A stretch of DNA of 64,000 nt. Source: Nageia nagi (Eukaryota > Pinophyta). The DNA is taken from assembly GCA_050084985.1 (NCBI GenBank), contig JBITNC010000002.1, positions 13,764,001 through 13,828,000 on the forward strand, given 5' to 3'. Position 1 is the stretch's first letter, and every line of letters begins with the position of its first letter. Both the position numbers and the translations under genes were made by a program. Positions 33,951-46,534 of this stretch are shown here, in pieces. The notes under the pieces were generated by a model. It did no database searches. It was not told where the DNA came from and was given only the letters and a program-made list of their open reading frames with translations.

Positions 33951-34554
33951 TTTTGAATTTGTAATGTTTACTTAGTTAGTTTTGTGAGATTATTTTCACA
34001 TTAAGTAAGAGGATAATTATTTATCCTCATTTTTTGGTGTAAAATATATTCCAAAGGAATTCCTACACCTATTTTGTCCTCTTATAATTTTTTTTATTAT
34101 TCTCACAAATATGTGAGAATAATTCATATTTTCCTCTATTGAGATGATTCTTGAATGGGAGTTACATTAATTCATAACTCCTTATCTAGAATGGTTGTTA
34201 TTTTTATAACTCCCACCTCTTGTATTGCAAGTTGGCAAGTTTAGGTCATGGAAGTTACTTTGTAACTCCCTCTCTCCACCTTTATTTATTGAGGTGTTCT
34301 CTCCTCTTATTCTCATCTAGAAATTCTCCTAATTTCTTGTAAGAGCTCTCTATAGCTTAATTTGCTCTCTTGTAATTTCTTTGGTCTTTTGCCATTTTGC
34401 AATATTAGGGGTTTTTTTTATTATTTTTCCCTTGAAAATTTCCTTGTCTTCTCCTATTTGTGTGATTTCTTCTTTCCGTATTAGTATTTAATTCCTCCAA
34501 TTAATTTTCATATTGATCAATTAATTTTTGATCCATTATCTTAATTTTCTATCA
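33951..34554 (+). repeat. CO1 5' LTR
   Basis: About 600-bp direct repeat of 36740-37344, ending ..ttttctatca. Several percent diverged from its partner. Confidence 0.85.
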
Positions 34555-34573
34555 TGGTATCAAAGCTTGATAT
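34555..34573 (+). promoter_or_regulatory. CO1 primer binding site (tRNA-iMet type)
   Basis: tggtatcaaagcttga matches the TGGTATCAGAGC primer site typical of copia elements with one change. Confidence 0.85.
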
Positions 34574-35690
34574 TTAATCTTTGTGGGCATTATTGTTGGT
34601 TTATTACCTATTCGTTAAAGCTTCATGTTTGAGAAGATTTTTTACAATCTTTTAGAGATATTTTTTTTTTATGAGAATTATTTTAGGTCCTTTTAATATA
34701 TTGATTTAAAATATTTCTTTATTTACATTTTTTTTCCCACCCACCTCCCTTCCAAATCTATTTTTTAGAAGCATTCTATTTATGTGTTCCTATTTTTTTT
34801 GCTAACCTTGATTTTTTTAGGTCTTTTCAAATATTTTTTTAATGTATTTCTCCTCCTTTTGTTGCATTAATTTTGGCTATTTTATCATGTGTTATGGTTT
34901 TATCCTTTTCTTTTTTATCTACACTACCTATAGTGTGTCACTATAGACCAACACATGGTTGTTTTTCCCCCTCAACTTGTTTATTTGGTTCCTCCTTCAT
35001 GTGCTTTACATAACTGCATGGATCTGAGGGTGTTATTTAGGTTTGAATTTTTTTTCTTTAGATGCACCACTCATTTGGTTTTCTTTAACCTTTCTCATCC
35101 CTTCCTTAGCTTCTTTGATTTCCCCTTCATTCTTTCATCTTGTGGTCATGGTTGTAGTTTATTTTTTGGATGAGGTCATTATTTTCTTGGAGATATATAC
35201 TTGTCAATTTTTGATTTCATATCATTGTATCCCCCTTGAATGCCTTCTCCAACAACCCTCACACATCATTCAAGCCCCCCCAAGAGCTATCAACTCCCTT
35301 TTTCACAACATCATGGAATTTGAGTACTCCACCTTACACAATTGACATAGGGGTCCTCTCTCCTCTGTTTGCATTCTTGGTAGTTGTAGTGGCTAGTTTC
35401 AAGATACATGAGGTATTGGAGATGGTATTTAGTTCAATTGGATGTCTATTTCTTCATGCATCAATAGTTATGTTCTTATGTGTAGCCTTCCTCTCTCCTA
35501 GTCTTCATCGTAGATGGATAGAGTCTTGCAATAGATCCTTACATCCACTATGACCATTATGTATCCCTCTTTTGGGTTGCTAACCTTAATTATTTTAATT
35601 ATTTTATTAGTTATATTTTTTAATTTTATGTTCATTTATTTAATTTAATTCTTTAGTCCTTAATATAGTTGTTTAATTAAAAACCAAGGA
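34574..35690 (+). other. CO1 pyrimidine-rich leader
   Basis: T/C-rich sequence without protein signatures; the open frames here look like low-complexity artefacts. It resembles a long 5' leader upstream of gag. Confidence 0.45.
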
Positions 35691-35756
35691 GGGGCTATTT
35701 TTTTGTTTTTTAAATTTAGCTAAAGTTTTTTTTAAATTAGCTACAAAAAAATAATT

Positions 35757-36335
35757 GTGGTTTTCCTTTATTATGTTAAAGGGTTTTATTTGTATTTTCC
35801 CTTTAAATATAGCCTCTTTGATTCCAAAAATAAAGCTAAACTCTTCAACTATCATATGTGGAAATCTCACATAATTTTTATTTTCAAGTTCAGGCATTTG
35901 TATGAAGTTGTTATAGATCCTAAGGTAGAATTGGATGCTATTACAGTTACATAGGAGGTACAAGATAAGTTAAAAACTTAGAATGAGGAGGCCTTAAGTT
36001 TGATTGGTATCTCTATGTTCCCTAAATTGCATGTTCATATTTCTAAGTGCATTAAGGTTCATGAGGCATGGTCAGTGCTTAAAAATATTTATGATAGCAT
36101 TAATGAATCTAGGAAACATCAACTTGAAGATCAATTAGAATACCTAAGATATATTGAATTTAAGTGCATAGATGAGTTCCTTCTAAAATTTTATGCTTTG
36201 AATAGTCAATTAAAAGGCTTGGGTGTTGAAATTGAACCTCTAAGATTGATTCACATTATCCTTAAAAAATGTTTACCTTTTAATATTTTAACCTATTTAA
36301 TTTTTTATTATTGGGGCAATCTTTATGATGTTTAA
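35757..36335 (+). pseudogene. CO1 gag (UBN2 type)
   Basis: Pieces read NYHMWKSHIIF, HLYEVVIDPKVELDA, then KVHEAWSVLKNIYDS, KHQLEDQLEYLRYIEFKCID and LNSQLKGLGVEIEP. These correspond to the copia gag pattern W..L...Y, L..QL..L......V..F. In-frame stops lie between 35955 and 36000. There is no zinc knuckle and no protease downstream. Confidence 0.75.
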
Positions 36336-36439
36336 TGTTGACCTATATGCTTTTTTGTTACTAACATGTGTGCCTTGTGCAATTATTTTTTTTTAAGCTC
36401 ACCTTTTTTGTTCACATGGCCAAAGTTACCATGTGATAT

Positions 36440-36600
36440 TTTTTGACCTCAATTTGTGACCGAACATCCGCATGGCCAAAGATGCCTTGCAAGTCTAGTA
36501 TTGGAGCTCTTTCTTGTGACCATCCATCCATGTGGCTAAGTATGCCTTGGAAGACAAGTATTATGAATATTTTTGGTGGAGCTTGTTTGGTTGTTCACAT
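36440..36600 (+). repeat. imperfect ~76-bp tandem pair in CO1 3' region
   Basis: The unit ttgtgaccgaacatccgcatgg..ccttgcaagtc..tatt is followed by tgtgaccatccatccatgtgg..ccttggaagac..tatt. Confidence 0.65.
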
Positions 36601-36739
36601 GGTGACATGTTATATGGTGGTTAATGTCATGTTGTTTGTAATTGTTTCAAGTCCCCATGTAAAGATTAGAGAGAGATATTAGAGTTTTTGTAATCTTTAA
36701 GGAACTTGGTAAACTCCCCAAGTAATGTTTAAAGGGGGA

Positions 36740-37344
36740 TGTTATAATTTGTAACATTTACTTAGTTAATTTTGTGAGATTATTCTCACATTAGGTTAGA
36801 GGATAATTATTTATCCTTAGTTTTTGGTGTAAGGTATATTCTAAAGGAATCCCTACACCTAATTTTTCCTCTTATGGAATTTTTTATTATTCTCAAAAAT
36901 ATATGAGAATAATTCATATTTGCCTCCATTGAGATGATTCTAGAATGGAAGTTACATTAATTTGTAACTCTTTATCTAGAATTGGTGCTTTTTTAATGAC
37001 TCCCACCTCTTGCATTGCAAGGTGGCAAGTTTAGGTCATGGGAGTTACTTTGTAACTCCCTCTCTCCACCTCTATTTATTGAGGTGTTCTCTCCTCTTAT
37101 TCTCATCTAGAAATTCTCTTAATTTCTTGTAAGAGCTCTCTATAGCTTAATTTGCTCTCTTGTAATTTCTTTGGTCTTTTGCCATTTTGCAATATTAGGG
37201 GTTTTTTTTATTATTTTTCCCTTGAAAAGTTCCTTGTCTTCTCCTATTTGTGTGATTGCTTATTTCCTTCTTAGTATTTAATTCCTCAAATTAATGTTTA
37301 TATTGATTAATTTATTTTTCATCCATTATCTTAATTTTCTATCA
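36740..37344 (+). repeat. CO1 3' LTR
   Basis: Starts TG (tgttataatttgtaac) directly after aaaggggga (36731-36739) and ends ..ctatca. Confidence 0.85.
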
Positions 37345-38230
37345 AAAATTCATTATATGAGAATGATAAATATGTGAATGACTATTTGTTTGAATACCAT
37401 TAAGATGAGGTGGAGTATACTAAAGAGTGTCTCATCGAGGAGGTACAAAATCAAAACTTGGAAAAGGATTCATATTATGAAGGGGTTAATCAATTTGATG
37501 AATGCAAAGGCCCTTTCAAAAACTATTCTCATGGAGGATAATGTTGAAGAGCCAAACCATAATTGTTGGCATGAATATTGATAAAAACATTTTATTAAAG
37601 AATGTTGGAATGTAGATCACTCTATTAGAATGGGAGAGTTCATTCCTAAAATAGTAGATTTAGATAATGAAGGAGAAACACTCATAATGGAGTGTTCTTT
37701 TCCTAAATACCATTCACATTGAGTGGATGGATATTGTGAAATTCACTTATTTGGAGTGAATGATTATTATCTTAAAGAGGCAATATGGGATATTGATCAA
37801 AGAGAGGTAATAGATAAAGATGAGAATAAAGCTATTAGTTTTATGTTTAAATTATATGAAGAACATCACTCATCAAGAGTGATTAACATTTTATGTAAAG
37901 AATACTATCTCATTAAAGAGATAAAAAAAATTGAAGAGCTTGATGATATTCAAGTTGTAATAATTATAGAGACATTTGATAAAATATATTTTGTATTTTG
38001 AGAATGTCAATTAAATAAGTTTTTGATAAAGCGGTAGTTGATCATCAAAAGGAACTCAATTATTTATTGGAGAAAGAAATAGTGATGGATAATAGCCTAC
38101 CTAAAGATGAAGAGTAGAAGGAGTTCCAAAGATAATTGTTTACAATTTTAAATTTCTTATTTTAAAATTGGAGGAAATGAAAAAGGATCAGTTTCTTCTA
38201 ATATATGATGCTTATGAACTTATAGAATGA
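37345..38230 (+). pseudogene. unidentified acidic ORF remnant, 3' part
   Basis: Segments include VEYTKECLIEEVQNQNLEKD, DECKGPFKNYSH, then in another frame GYCEIHLFGVNDYYLKEAIW and FMFKLYEEHHSS (37723-38001). Several stops and at least one frameshift are present. It continues the fragment at 33634-33950. Not recognised. Confidence 0.4.
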
Positions 38231-39819
38231 GTTATTTTTATCTACATGATATAATATGTGCTAGGTTCATACCACATGAACAAACATATTATATGGGAAA
38301 GGTCTAACCTCCAATTTTATAGGTTAGTGCTTGTGCTAATAAAAATGGAGATCCTTTGGTTCAAGATCAAAATATATAATAAAGAGAGTGAAATATACAT
38401 TGGAAAGAGTTCAATCCTAAGAGAAACATAGGAATATAGGAAATAAATATGAAATGGTAGAGCATGGGACCAAACCAAGCTTCTAATGGATCAAATTAGA
38501 ACCATGGGGAGGATGCCCAACTCAAAGCCATAGGTTCACACAAGACCATCCACCTGTAGTGAGAGAGTAAGGCCTAATAACCATCCACCTGTAGTGAGAG
38601 AGTAAGGCCTAATAACCACTAACACCTTAATTACCATTCTCTAAAACATAGGAAGAATCCACCATATTTAACCATTTAAGCATAATAGAATGCAATAATT
38701 GAGATAAAAGGGTAAATAAATCATCACTCTATTCAAAATAAAATGAATAAATTTCCATTAATAAATGGAAAATTTTGAGTAATCTAAAACCCCCTTTACA
38801 ATGATATGTAGGGTCTCTTATTTATAATGAAAACAATGAAAGAAATTGACTAGTAAATCTACTCCTACTAGAAAAATTCATTACATGTCATTTATAAAAA
38901 GAGATAACCTTTAAATAAAACTTTGAATCTATCATAAGAAAACATATGAGATACTAAAGTTCCCCCTTCATACAACATGCATGGCCTCATTAACTTGAAC
39001 TCCTTATTTATCTCTCTTTATACATAACCTCCATCCTCATATTTAAGGTTGTATTCAAAATTGTAATTATATATTTTGTGCATATGTTTGCCTTGTAAGT
39101 ATCACTAGGTAAGTAATATCTCAATTCAAAGTCTTTGAATGATGAGTTGAAGTCCAAACTCTCATTTATATTGCTACCTAGAGTTAAGATGTAAGAAAAT
39201 AGAAGGACCTTCCAAACATCATAATAACAATTTCATCTAGGAAAATAAGCATGTGAATTAAAGCTAAAATTAATATTATTAACACTTAAATTTGGTTTTG
39301 CTAATGTGATCCTACTAAGGTGTAACATTACATACATATTTAATCACACTTTATCATATTTTACCTTGTTATCATAAATTTCTCAAGTTGTGTTCTTATT
39401 TTTATGTTAGTTACATTAGGAAAACATCAACATTCTTACACACATTCAAATGATGATATCACACTTGATACAAATGTAAGTATATATAACTACTATTTCC
39501 CTACTCTTGGGTTTTTTTTAATACCTCATATTGAGATTAGAATCTTGTTATCACTTAAGAAAATATATATCACCCATATTTGTGATCATATATTTGGTTT
39601 GACTTGCTGACATATATGATGTTATCAATCCTTATTAGTGGATCTCATTCTACTAAAACACTAGACTTATGTTGATATGCACACCCACACTAAGCTCTTG
39701 GAACCTAGTGCCCATGCTAAGATCCTTGATGTTGTTGGTCATGAGGTTCACACATCAAGGTCATCTCTCTTCAACAAGTTCATCAAGTATATATCCAACT
39801 TTGACAAATGTAAGGGTAC
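38231..39819. other. anonymous sequence, possible old LTR/leader
   Basis: No reliable coding potential, although 39690-39815 reads as protein-like text (KLLEPSAHAKILDVVGHEV). It contains a perfect 35-bp tandem duplication. By position it could be the LTR or leader of the plus-strand gypsy element whose gag starts at 53554, with GY3 inserted between, but no second LTR is in the window to test this. Confidence 0.35.
38546..38615. repeat. perfect 35-bp tandem duplication
   Basis: ccatccacctgtagtgagag.. at 38546-38580 is repeated exactly at 38581-38615, implying a recent duplication in otherwise old sequence. Confidence 0.93.
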
Positions 39820-40439
39820 TATAGACTTAAAATAATGCATATATGATAAATTAACATACTATTTTTCTACAATATGTATGAGAAATATTGCATCAAATGA
39901 ACATGATAATCAATGTACCTTTATCACATTCATATGAACATGAAATAATAGCAACCATTCATCAATCACCATAGTGCATCTTAAGAAATGTACACCACCA
40001 ATGACTTAATATAGTACATTGTTAACTACATGGTATAAGCAAATTTATGAATACAATAAAAGATATGCAAAATTGAAGCAAAGGGTTTAATAGATCTATG
40101 TAGATATGGTGTTACAAAATACCATTATTGGTATGATAAAGTGATCTAGCATGTTTTGGTATCTCTCTCTTGATTTTTTTATTCCCTTTCATGATGTCAT
40201 TTATGTTGCCTTTGATATTATTTTATATCAATGTCTTCATCCTCTTTGATTCTTGGGATCATTGTACATTACATTGTTTATAGTGTCTTTCTTGATATTT
40301 GACACCCTTTGCATCACATAATAGTCCATTGCATTGATTACATTACCTTGGGTATATTTTGACCCCTTTTATGATAAATATACTTGATACTATAAGATGA
40401 ATTATTTAATAAATAATAATCCATTTTTATATGTTTGCA
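39820..40439 (-). repeat. GY3 3' LTR
   Basis: Element orientation TGCAAACATATAAAAATGG ... AAGTCTATA. The terminal CA is now TA. Confidence 0.85.
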
Positions 40440-40454
40440 TTTTACCCCTCTTTG
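40440..40454 (-). promoter_or_regulatory. GY3 polypurine tract
   Basis: AAAGAGGGGTAAAA on the element strand abuts the 3' LTR. Confidence 0.7.
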
Positions 40455-41600
40455 GATGTGTAATTGAAGTAACGAAATTACATATCTAAAGAAGAAGTAC
40501 AGAAGAAAATTTTGAGAACTTTGAATTGTTTATCAACACTACTATTTGATGATGATGATGAGGGTCCTTTGCTACCCTCTTTTGGCTTGGTTTCCCTAAG
40601 AAAGCTCCTTGAGTAGTGCAACCAAGACAAAACCTAAAAACTATATCTCTTTACCCCTTACAATATTTTTTCCAAGGAAGGAACTTTGCTACAAGGTAAT
40701 CTTATGGTCCCATGTACAATTTGTGAAATAGAAGAATTTTTTTACCCCTTACACTATTTAACCATGAAGCTAGCTATTCCTTCATTTTTTCTACTCAAGA
40801 AACTACTACTCTTACTTTCATGCCTTGATACATAAGAGGTCACTTGATATGTTATGGAATACTATTGATATGCATGATACTGATAGTGTGAGTTCTATAA
40901 TATTTTCTTATCTACTTGTGACATAGATACCTATAAAAGATGTTATATATACCCTACACAAAAATATTTTGGATACACAATGAGTTCATCATCCATTTTT
41001 GATGAGTCAATGTCAATAATGTACTTATAGTTGCATTGATAATTTGTCTTTTAAGTGATTAAACTCTCACTAGCCATATTGATGGCCATTGGTGGTCATA
41101 CATTTTATGTCTATGACCCTAAAACATTATTATTTATATGGTTCAAAGAAACAACCATATGGATACATAGTAAGTTACATCATCCATTGATGATGAATTA
41201 ATTTTTACATCTTGCTTACAGTTGCATCATTAATTTATCTTTTAAGTGAGTGAACTCTCACTAGCCGTATCATTGGCCATTGATGACCTAGAGTTTTATG
41301 TCCATGTTTCATAGACATTATACTATCAATAATTTTTTATCCTTTTGTCTCTCTCTCTATGAATTCACATAGTTAGTGGCATACAATTAGTAAATGCACA
41401 CTGTTAGCTACATGAAAATAATAAAATGAAATACAAAACTAAAAATGAAAAACCAAAAAATACATGTACCTTGCATAATATATTAATTATGTTGCAAGGT
41501 ATGGTACCATTATCTTCATGCAAAGAAGAATTTTAGGTGGATGGAATTGAAGCTTTTTGGTGATTCTTTTTCATCCATGGATGATAATTTGTAGGTTCCT
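40455..41600 (-). other. GY3 3' untranslated region
   Basis: No coding potential. It contains a diverged ~188-bp tandem duplication (about 40970-41155 and 41158-41330, both with gtaa/gagtt..catcatcca and actctcactagcc). Confidence 0.6.
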
Positions 41601-41649
41601 AATCTTGTTACTTCACTAAACAAATGGACATAGCCAATTTAGTTCAAAT

Positions 41650-42640
41650 TTCCCTTTAAACTCATCATTTGTAGCTTTCTTGTTGATATTTTCTTTTAGT
41701 ACTAAATCTCCCACTTTGAATTCCTTGGCTCCAAATGCTTTTTTTTCAATTTTGCATGATAAACGTTCTAATGTTCAAATTCCTTGATTCTTTTTTTATC
41801 AAGTGAATCCAACTATTACAATCTAATCTTTCTTTCTTCTTCATCTAAGATATCACATTGTAATGAAATGCTTATAGATGGGATATCTAACTCTAAAAGT
41901 ACAACAAAATCATCTCCATACACCAATGAGAATGATGTTGGTCTAGTGGCTATTCTAACACTTATTATATATGCTCAAAGTGCATGTGGTAACTATTCAT
42001 TCTAATCCCTTTTGTATCTATCCTAAGTTTTGGACAAAATACTCTTAATAGTATTGTTAGTAGCTTCTACCTAACCATTACCTTGAGGATAATAAACTAA
42101 AGAAAATATTTGAATAATATGAAACTTCTTGTATAAATCTTTCATTTCCTTACTTTTGAAGTTTGGTCCATTATCCATAATCAACCTTTATGGTTCTTGT
42201 AATGATATTTTTAGTTAAGAATGCAATGATCTTATCTTGTGTAACAAATTTCAAGGGGATAGCTTCAATCCATTTTGTAATAAATTTTGTAGCTATAATG
42301 ACAAATTTGTGACCTTCTTGTGAGTGAATATTGATGAGACCAATCAAATCTATGTCCCAAGTAGAAAATGGCCATGGTGTGATAATGAAATTTAACTATT
42401 GAGTAGGCCATTTCTATATATTAGCATACTTTTAACATTGTAAGAAATTCTTCACATGACTCTTACAATCTTGTTCCATTATGGGCCAATAGTAACCAAT
42501 TCACAAAAGTTTTATGTACAATGCCTTTACATAAAAATGACCTCCACACAAGCCATCATGTGCTAACTCTAATGTTGTAGCTATTTCATTTTGTGAGAGA
42601 CATATCAAAAGAGCACCATCAAAAGATCATATATACAACA
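41650..42640 (-). pseudogene. GY3 integrase
   Basis: WDIDLIG (first Asp) near 42350, GHKFVIIATKFITKWIEAIP, a TDNGPNF-like remnant (MDNGPNF, near 42170) and the third motif YPQGNG.VEATNNTIKS near 42070-42100 with one stop. FSLVYGDDFVV follows, then the C-terminal region. The zinc-binding part around 42480-42600 keeps the order H, H, C, C only partly. Heavily broken. Confidence 0.8.
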
Positions 42641-42680
42641 CCTCACTAATGATCACATACTTAATAATAGTTCTCTTTAA

Positions 42681-43640
42681 TTACACTTTTTCATTTCTAT
42701 CATAATCATCAGGAATTGTTTGATTTTTCAAATAGTTGTAAATATCAGCATACCAATTTTGAAAATCATTTTTATTAAGAATAATACATGCTTCTATTCC
42801 ATCCATATATTCAATGTAGGATGGTGTACTAAGTTTACAAATCTTCAAGTTTATCTCTTCATCCTCTCCCTTGATTGGTTCTAGAGAAGTTGCAATTTCC
42901 ATTGCATTTGCATACCTATTATTAGTTCTTGGAATATTTTGAATAGTGTATCTATCAAATTGATCTAATAAATCATTAAACACTACCTTGTATGGTCTCA
43001 AATTTTCATCCTTGATATCAAATGTATCCTGTACTTGGCTAACCACCAACTATGAATCATCATATATCTCCAAATATTTTTTTTCAAGGTTACAACTACT
43101 TCCAATATTAAGATCAGAGATTCATATTATACTATATTATTAGTGCACTCAAATCCAAGTTTATAATACATGGTAATTACCTCATTCATAGGAGACACTA
43201 AAAAAATACCTACCTCTGCTCTATAAGAGCACTTAGATCCATTAAAATATAGATTCTAGGTAGTTGGTTCATTTCCATATAGCACATGTACTCATCTAGG
43301 ATTATCATTTCATAAATATCACATTGTTTATGACCTTCTATCATGTCTGTACATTGTTGGTGGTGTGGATCACCCTCATACTCATCTTATAATTCTTTAT
43401 GTATCACTGTACCATCATTATGAGGTAATTCTATGATTAAATCTATAATTGCCTATCCTTTCATAGATTTTTCTTTACCATATTGATATTAAATTCTTAC
43501 AATAACATCAATCATTTTGCTACCCTGCTTGACAAATGTTACTTTGCTACAAGATATTTTAGTGGGTTAACTAGGCTAATAGCAAATGTAGTAAAATATA
43601 AAATATAGTGCCTCAATTTTTATATAGCAAAAATAATACC
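42681..43640 (-). pseudogene. GY3 second RNase H and linker
   Basis: YFNGSKCSYRAEVGIFLVSP near 43200-43260 corresponds to the FDGS..GAGVGI start of the archaeal-type RNase H, with the catalytic Asp replaced by Asn. The 122-codon open stretch at 42681-43049 (VFNDLLDQFDRYTIQNIPRT, NRYANAMEIATSL) is its C-terminus and the spacer toward integrase. Confidence 0.75.
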
Positions 43641-43643
43641 AAA

Positions 43644-44720
43644 TCAAAGCTTTTCCATAAGAGAGTATCTAGTTTCATAATCAATAAGAGTTTTTCTAAG
43701 GTAATAGATTGCCCTTTCTTTTTTCTTATCATCTCTTTGACACAACATTATCCCTAAGGCATACAATATGGATGATATATACAAATAATCTAGCTTTGAA
43801 AAATCAATAAGCATTAAGATAAGAGGATTCAACAAGTATTATTTTATATCTTCAAAAGCTTTTTGGTATTTTTCATCCCACACAAACTTGACATTCTTTT
43901 TCAACAAATGAGTAAAAGGACTATATTTATCTCCAAGTTGGGAAATGAATCTTCTTATCAATTTTATCTTATATTGAAGAATCCTTAATTGCTTGAGGTT
44001 ATTTGGAGTATGCATGCTTACTATGGCTTTCATCTTTTTGGGATCTACCTCAATTCCTCTTTTTGAAACCATAAAACCAAGCAACTTTCTTGAAGTAACA
44101 CCAACAGTACACTTTTGAGGTTTGAGTCTAAACTTATACCATTTTAAGCTATGGAATACCTCTTCAAGGAGATCTAAATGGTCTTGGCCTTGATTTGACT
44201 TTACCAAGATGTCATAAACATATACCTCCATTGATTTATGGATGTGCTCATGGAACATTGACACCATTGCCCTTTGATAAGTAAGGCTTGCATTTTTCAA
44301 TCCGAAAGGCATAACCTTCTAACAAAACTTTCTCCATGGTGTAGTGAAAGTAGTCATATGTTGATCAATCAAGTTGATTAGTATTTTTTTATATCCCAAA
44401 AATCTATCCATGAAAGATAAAGTATCATGACCAATAATACTATCCATAATTATATCAATATTAGACAATGGGAAATCATCTTTTGGACAAGCATTATTAA
44501 TATCACAAAAATGAGTACAAACCCTTATTTCTCCACTCAATTTTGTGACAAGAACAATGTTAGCCATCCAGTCTTAATAATCAATTGTTTTAATAAATCA
44601 AACATTCAAATAATTTTCTATCTCTTTCTTAGCTAACAAAGCCTTGGATGGATGCATCTTTCTTGATTTCTATTTATTGGCTTAGCTCCAAATTTAAGTG
44701 CTAAATTATGAATGACACAG
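43644..44720 (-). pseudogene. GY3 reverse transcriptase and first RNase H
   Basis: Palm motifs are IRVCTHFCDINNACPKDDFP, KVMPFGLKNASLTYQRAM, and the active-site box YVYDILVKSNQ near 44205-44225, where the first Asp of YVDD is Tyr. The thumb is LLGFMVSKRGIEVDPKKM; RNase H is YLYISSILYALGIML..ERAIYYLRKTL. Stops lie at 44319, 43839 and 43644. A transversion in YVDD makes this copy catalytically dead independent of the stops. Confidence 0.88.
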
Positions 44721-45239
44721 GAAGGATATAAACTAGGCATATCAGTAAAAGACCAAGCAAAATTCTTTTGATGTTCAATAAATTTATTTTTGTACCTTTG
44801 TTGTCATGGTGTAGGGAGGGCTGCTCCAACATTAACCAATTTTTTCTCATCACTTATTCTAATGTTGACATCCACTAATTCTTTAGCTAGGAATGTTAGC
44901 TCATCCTTTTTCTATAGTAATGAAGGTAATTCTTCCAATCCCTATGTCACCTGCATCATTATCCTCTGGTTGAACCTAGAACACTTCATGGAAATTCACT
45001 TCTTGTCCAAAATATGTATACTCATTGATAATTTAACTTGCTTCTCACTTTTCAATAGACTTACACAATTTTGAATGTGACCCAAGTACTCTAAAATATC
45101 ATCATTAGTATTGAAGCAATCAAATTCAAGAGTTATAGTATCATCAATCCATAAATCTCTATCAATATCATCACAAAGTTCAATAATATTACACTCTTTT
45201 ATAAACTTGATATGTCCCATTGTTTGTTTAGTATTTTGA

Positions 45240-46067
45240 TCACTACCTAATCCATCCTTATTTTTCTATACTTTTGAACCATTAGGAAAATAATACACCC
45301 CTTTCTCATATTTTCCCAAACCTCCTCCTTTATACTTGCAATTTTGAATCATATATGTATGAAAAAAGGATATGGAAAGATTTTACCCATTTCATTTTCC
45401 ATGTAATCATTCATTAATCTCTCTGGAGTGGAAGATGCTATTGTTACAGAGTAAGATCCCTCTCCATCATCACTATTTTCATGTCATTGATAGCCTTTAA
45501 GTAGGATGACATAATGTTGAATGCCTTCAACATAGAGACTTTTCAGCCATCCCAAATCTTTAATGGTCACAAATAGATAACCATTCTTAATTCTATGGTT
45601 TCCTATGCCCATTTTTGTGACTTGAGATCATTTATCTATGTTTATCATTGGTGCACCTATTTCCAAGGGTTCAACCTCATACCTAGGAAAAGTCATTGTA
45701 AATTTTTTAAATTCTTCTACATTATAGAAATCATATGGTTATGTATCACCAAGTACTATATATACCTCACCTTGATATTCAAATTTCAATATTCCATGTA
45801 CTATAGATGGTACTACATCCATATCATGAAGACAAGGTCTTCCCACTAACAAGTTATATGACAACTTTGAATCCACTACCTAAACTTTAGTTGCAATTGT
45901 TCTAACTCCTATTGTTACCAAAATTGTGGCTATCCCAACTAGTTTTTTTAATGAGCTATCATAAGCCCTAATTCATAATGTAGCTTCTTCTAAGGGAGGT
46001 ATTTTGACACCTTTTTCTTGAATTTGGATCAAACATTTATGGAGTAAATATTAATAGTTGATCCATT
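45240..46067 (-). pseudogene. GY3 protease C-terminal part and G-patch-like linker
   Basis: Continues the protease from the CO2 insertion point (TINIYSINV), then LLVGRPCLHDMDVVPS near 45820-45850 (the LGRPW-type motif). YKGGGLGKYEKGVYYFP and KDGLG follow near 45260-45330, as in GY1. Confidence 0.75.
46063..46067. repeat. TSD ccatt, left flank of CO2
   Basis: Exact 5-bp duplication, repeated at 51092-51096. Confidence 0.93.
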
Positions 46068-46438
46068 TGTAGACAACTCAGCACAGTTTAACGGGCTACT
46101 ATGATTGGAAGTTATGCAGTTGGTGGTTACAGCAAGAATACATTAAAATTGTTTAAATTGATGAAGTAGTTGGGGAATAGACTGGACAATGTAACATTTT
46201 GTATGTGTTCTACTTGTATGCAGCTATGGTAGTGTAGTGGAGGCGAGCTGAAAATACTTTTTCAAATGAGCTCCAGATGAACTTCGGATGTGCTCCAAAT
46301 GAACTCCAGATGTGCTCCAGATGAGCTCCAAATGAGCTTGAGAAGTGTTTATTGAAGCTCTAGGATTGTAATCTTGCTCCATGTTAATGCAATCTATTAT
46401 TTGATGTTCTAATTTTGTGTAATGATCAAAATTCTTCA
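46068..46438 (+). repeat. CO2 5' LTR with 12-bp internal repeats
   Basis: tgtagacaactcagc ... aattcttca. Between 46265 and 46340 it carries about six copies of a 12-bp unit (gctccagatga type), a possible enhancer-like array. Confidence 0.95.
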
Positions 46439-46440
46439 TT

Positions 46441-46455
46441 TGGTATCAGAGCTTT
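46441..46455 (+). promoter_or_regulatory. CO2 primer binding site (tRNA-iMet)
   Basis: tggtatcagagcttt, the standard copia iMet primer site, 2 nt after the LTR. Confidence 0.93.
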
Positions 46456-46534
46456 GTTGGGTTTGAGAAAGCCTGTGGCTTCTAGCAATTACAAAAGTTG
46501 CTTATAGTGTTTTGGTTTCTTGTTTGTAGGTATA

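Larger units (their letters stand above)
33951..37344 (+). mobile_element. CO1: 3.4-kb gag-only Ty1/copia element
   Basis: LTRs at 33951-34554 and 36740-37344, PBS tggtatcaaagcttga at 34555 and a purine tract aaaggggga before the 3' LTR. The interior encodes only a UBN2-type gag remnant; no pol motif is seen. Flanks agaat (33946-33950) and aaaat (37345-37349) are a plausible 5-bp TSD with one mismatch, and the first few bases of the LTR starts differ. A non-autonomous copy. Confidence 0.8.

Noticed and set aside
34955-35553. Plus-strand ORFs in CO1 leader
   Set aside because: Phe/Leu/Ser-rich low-complexity translations of pyrimidine-rich DNA, with no gag or other motif.
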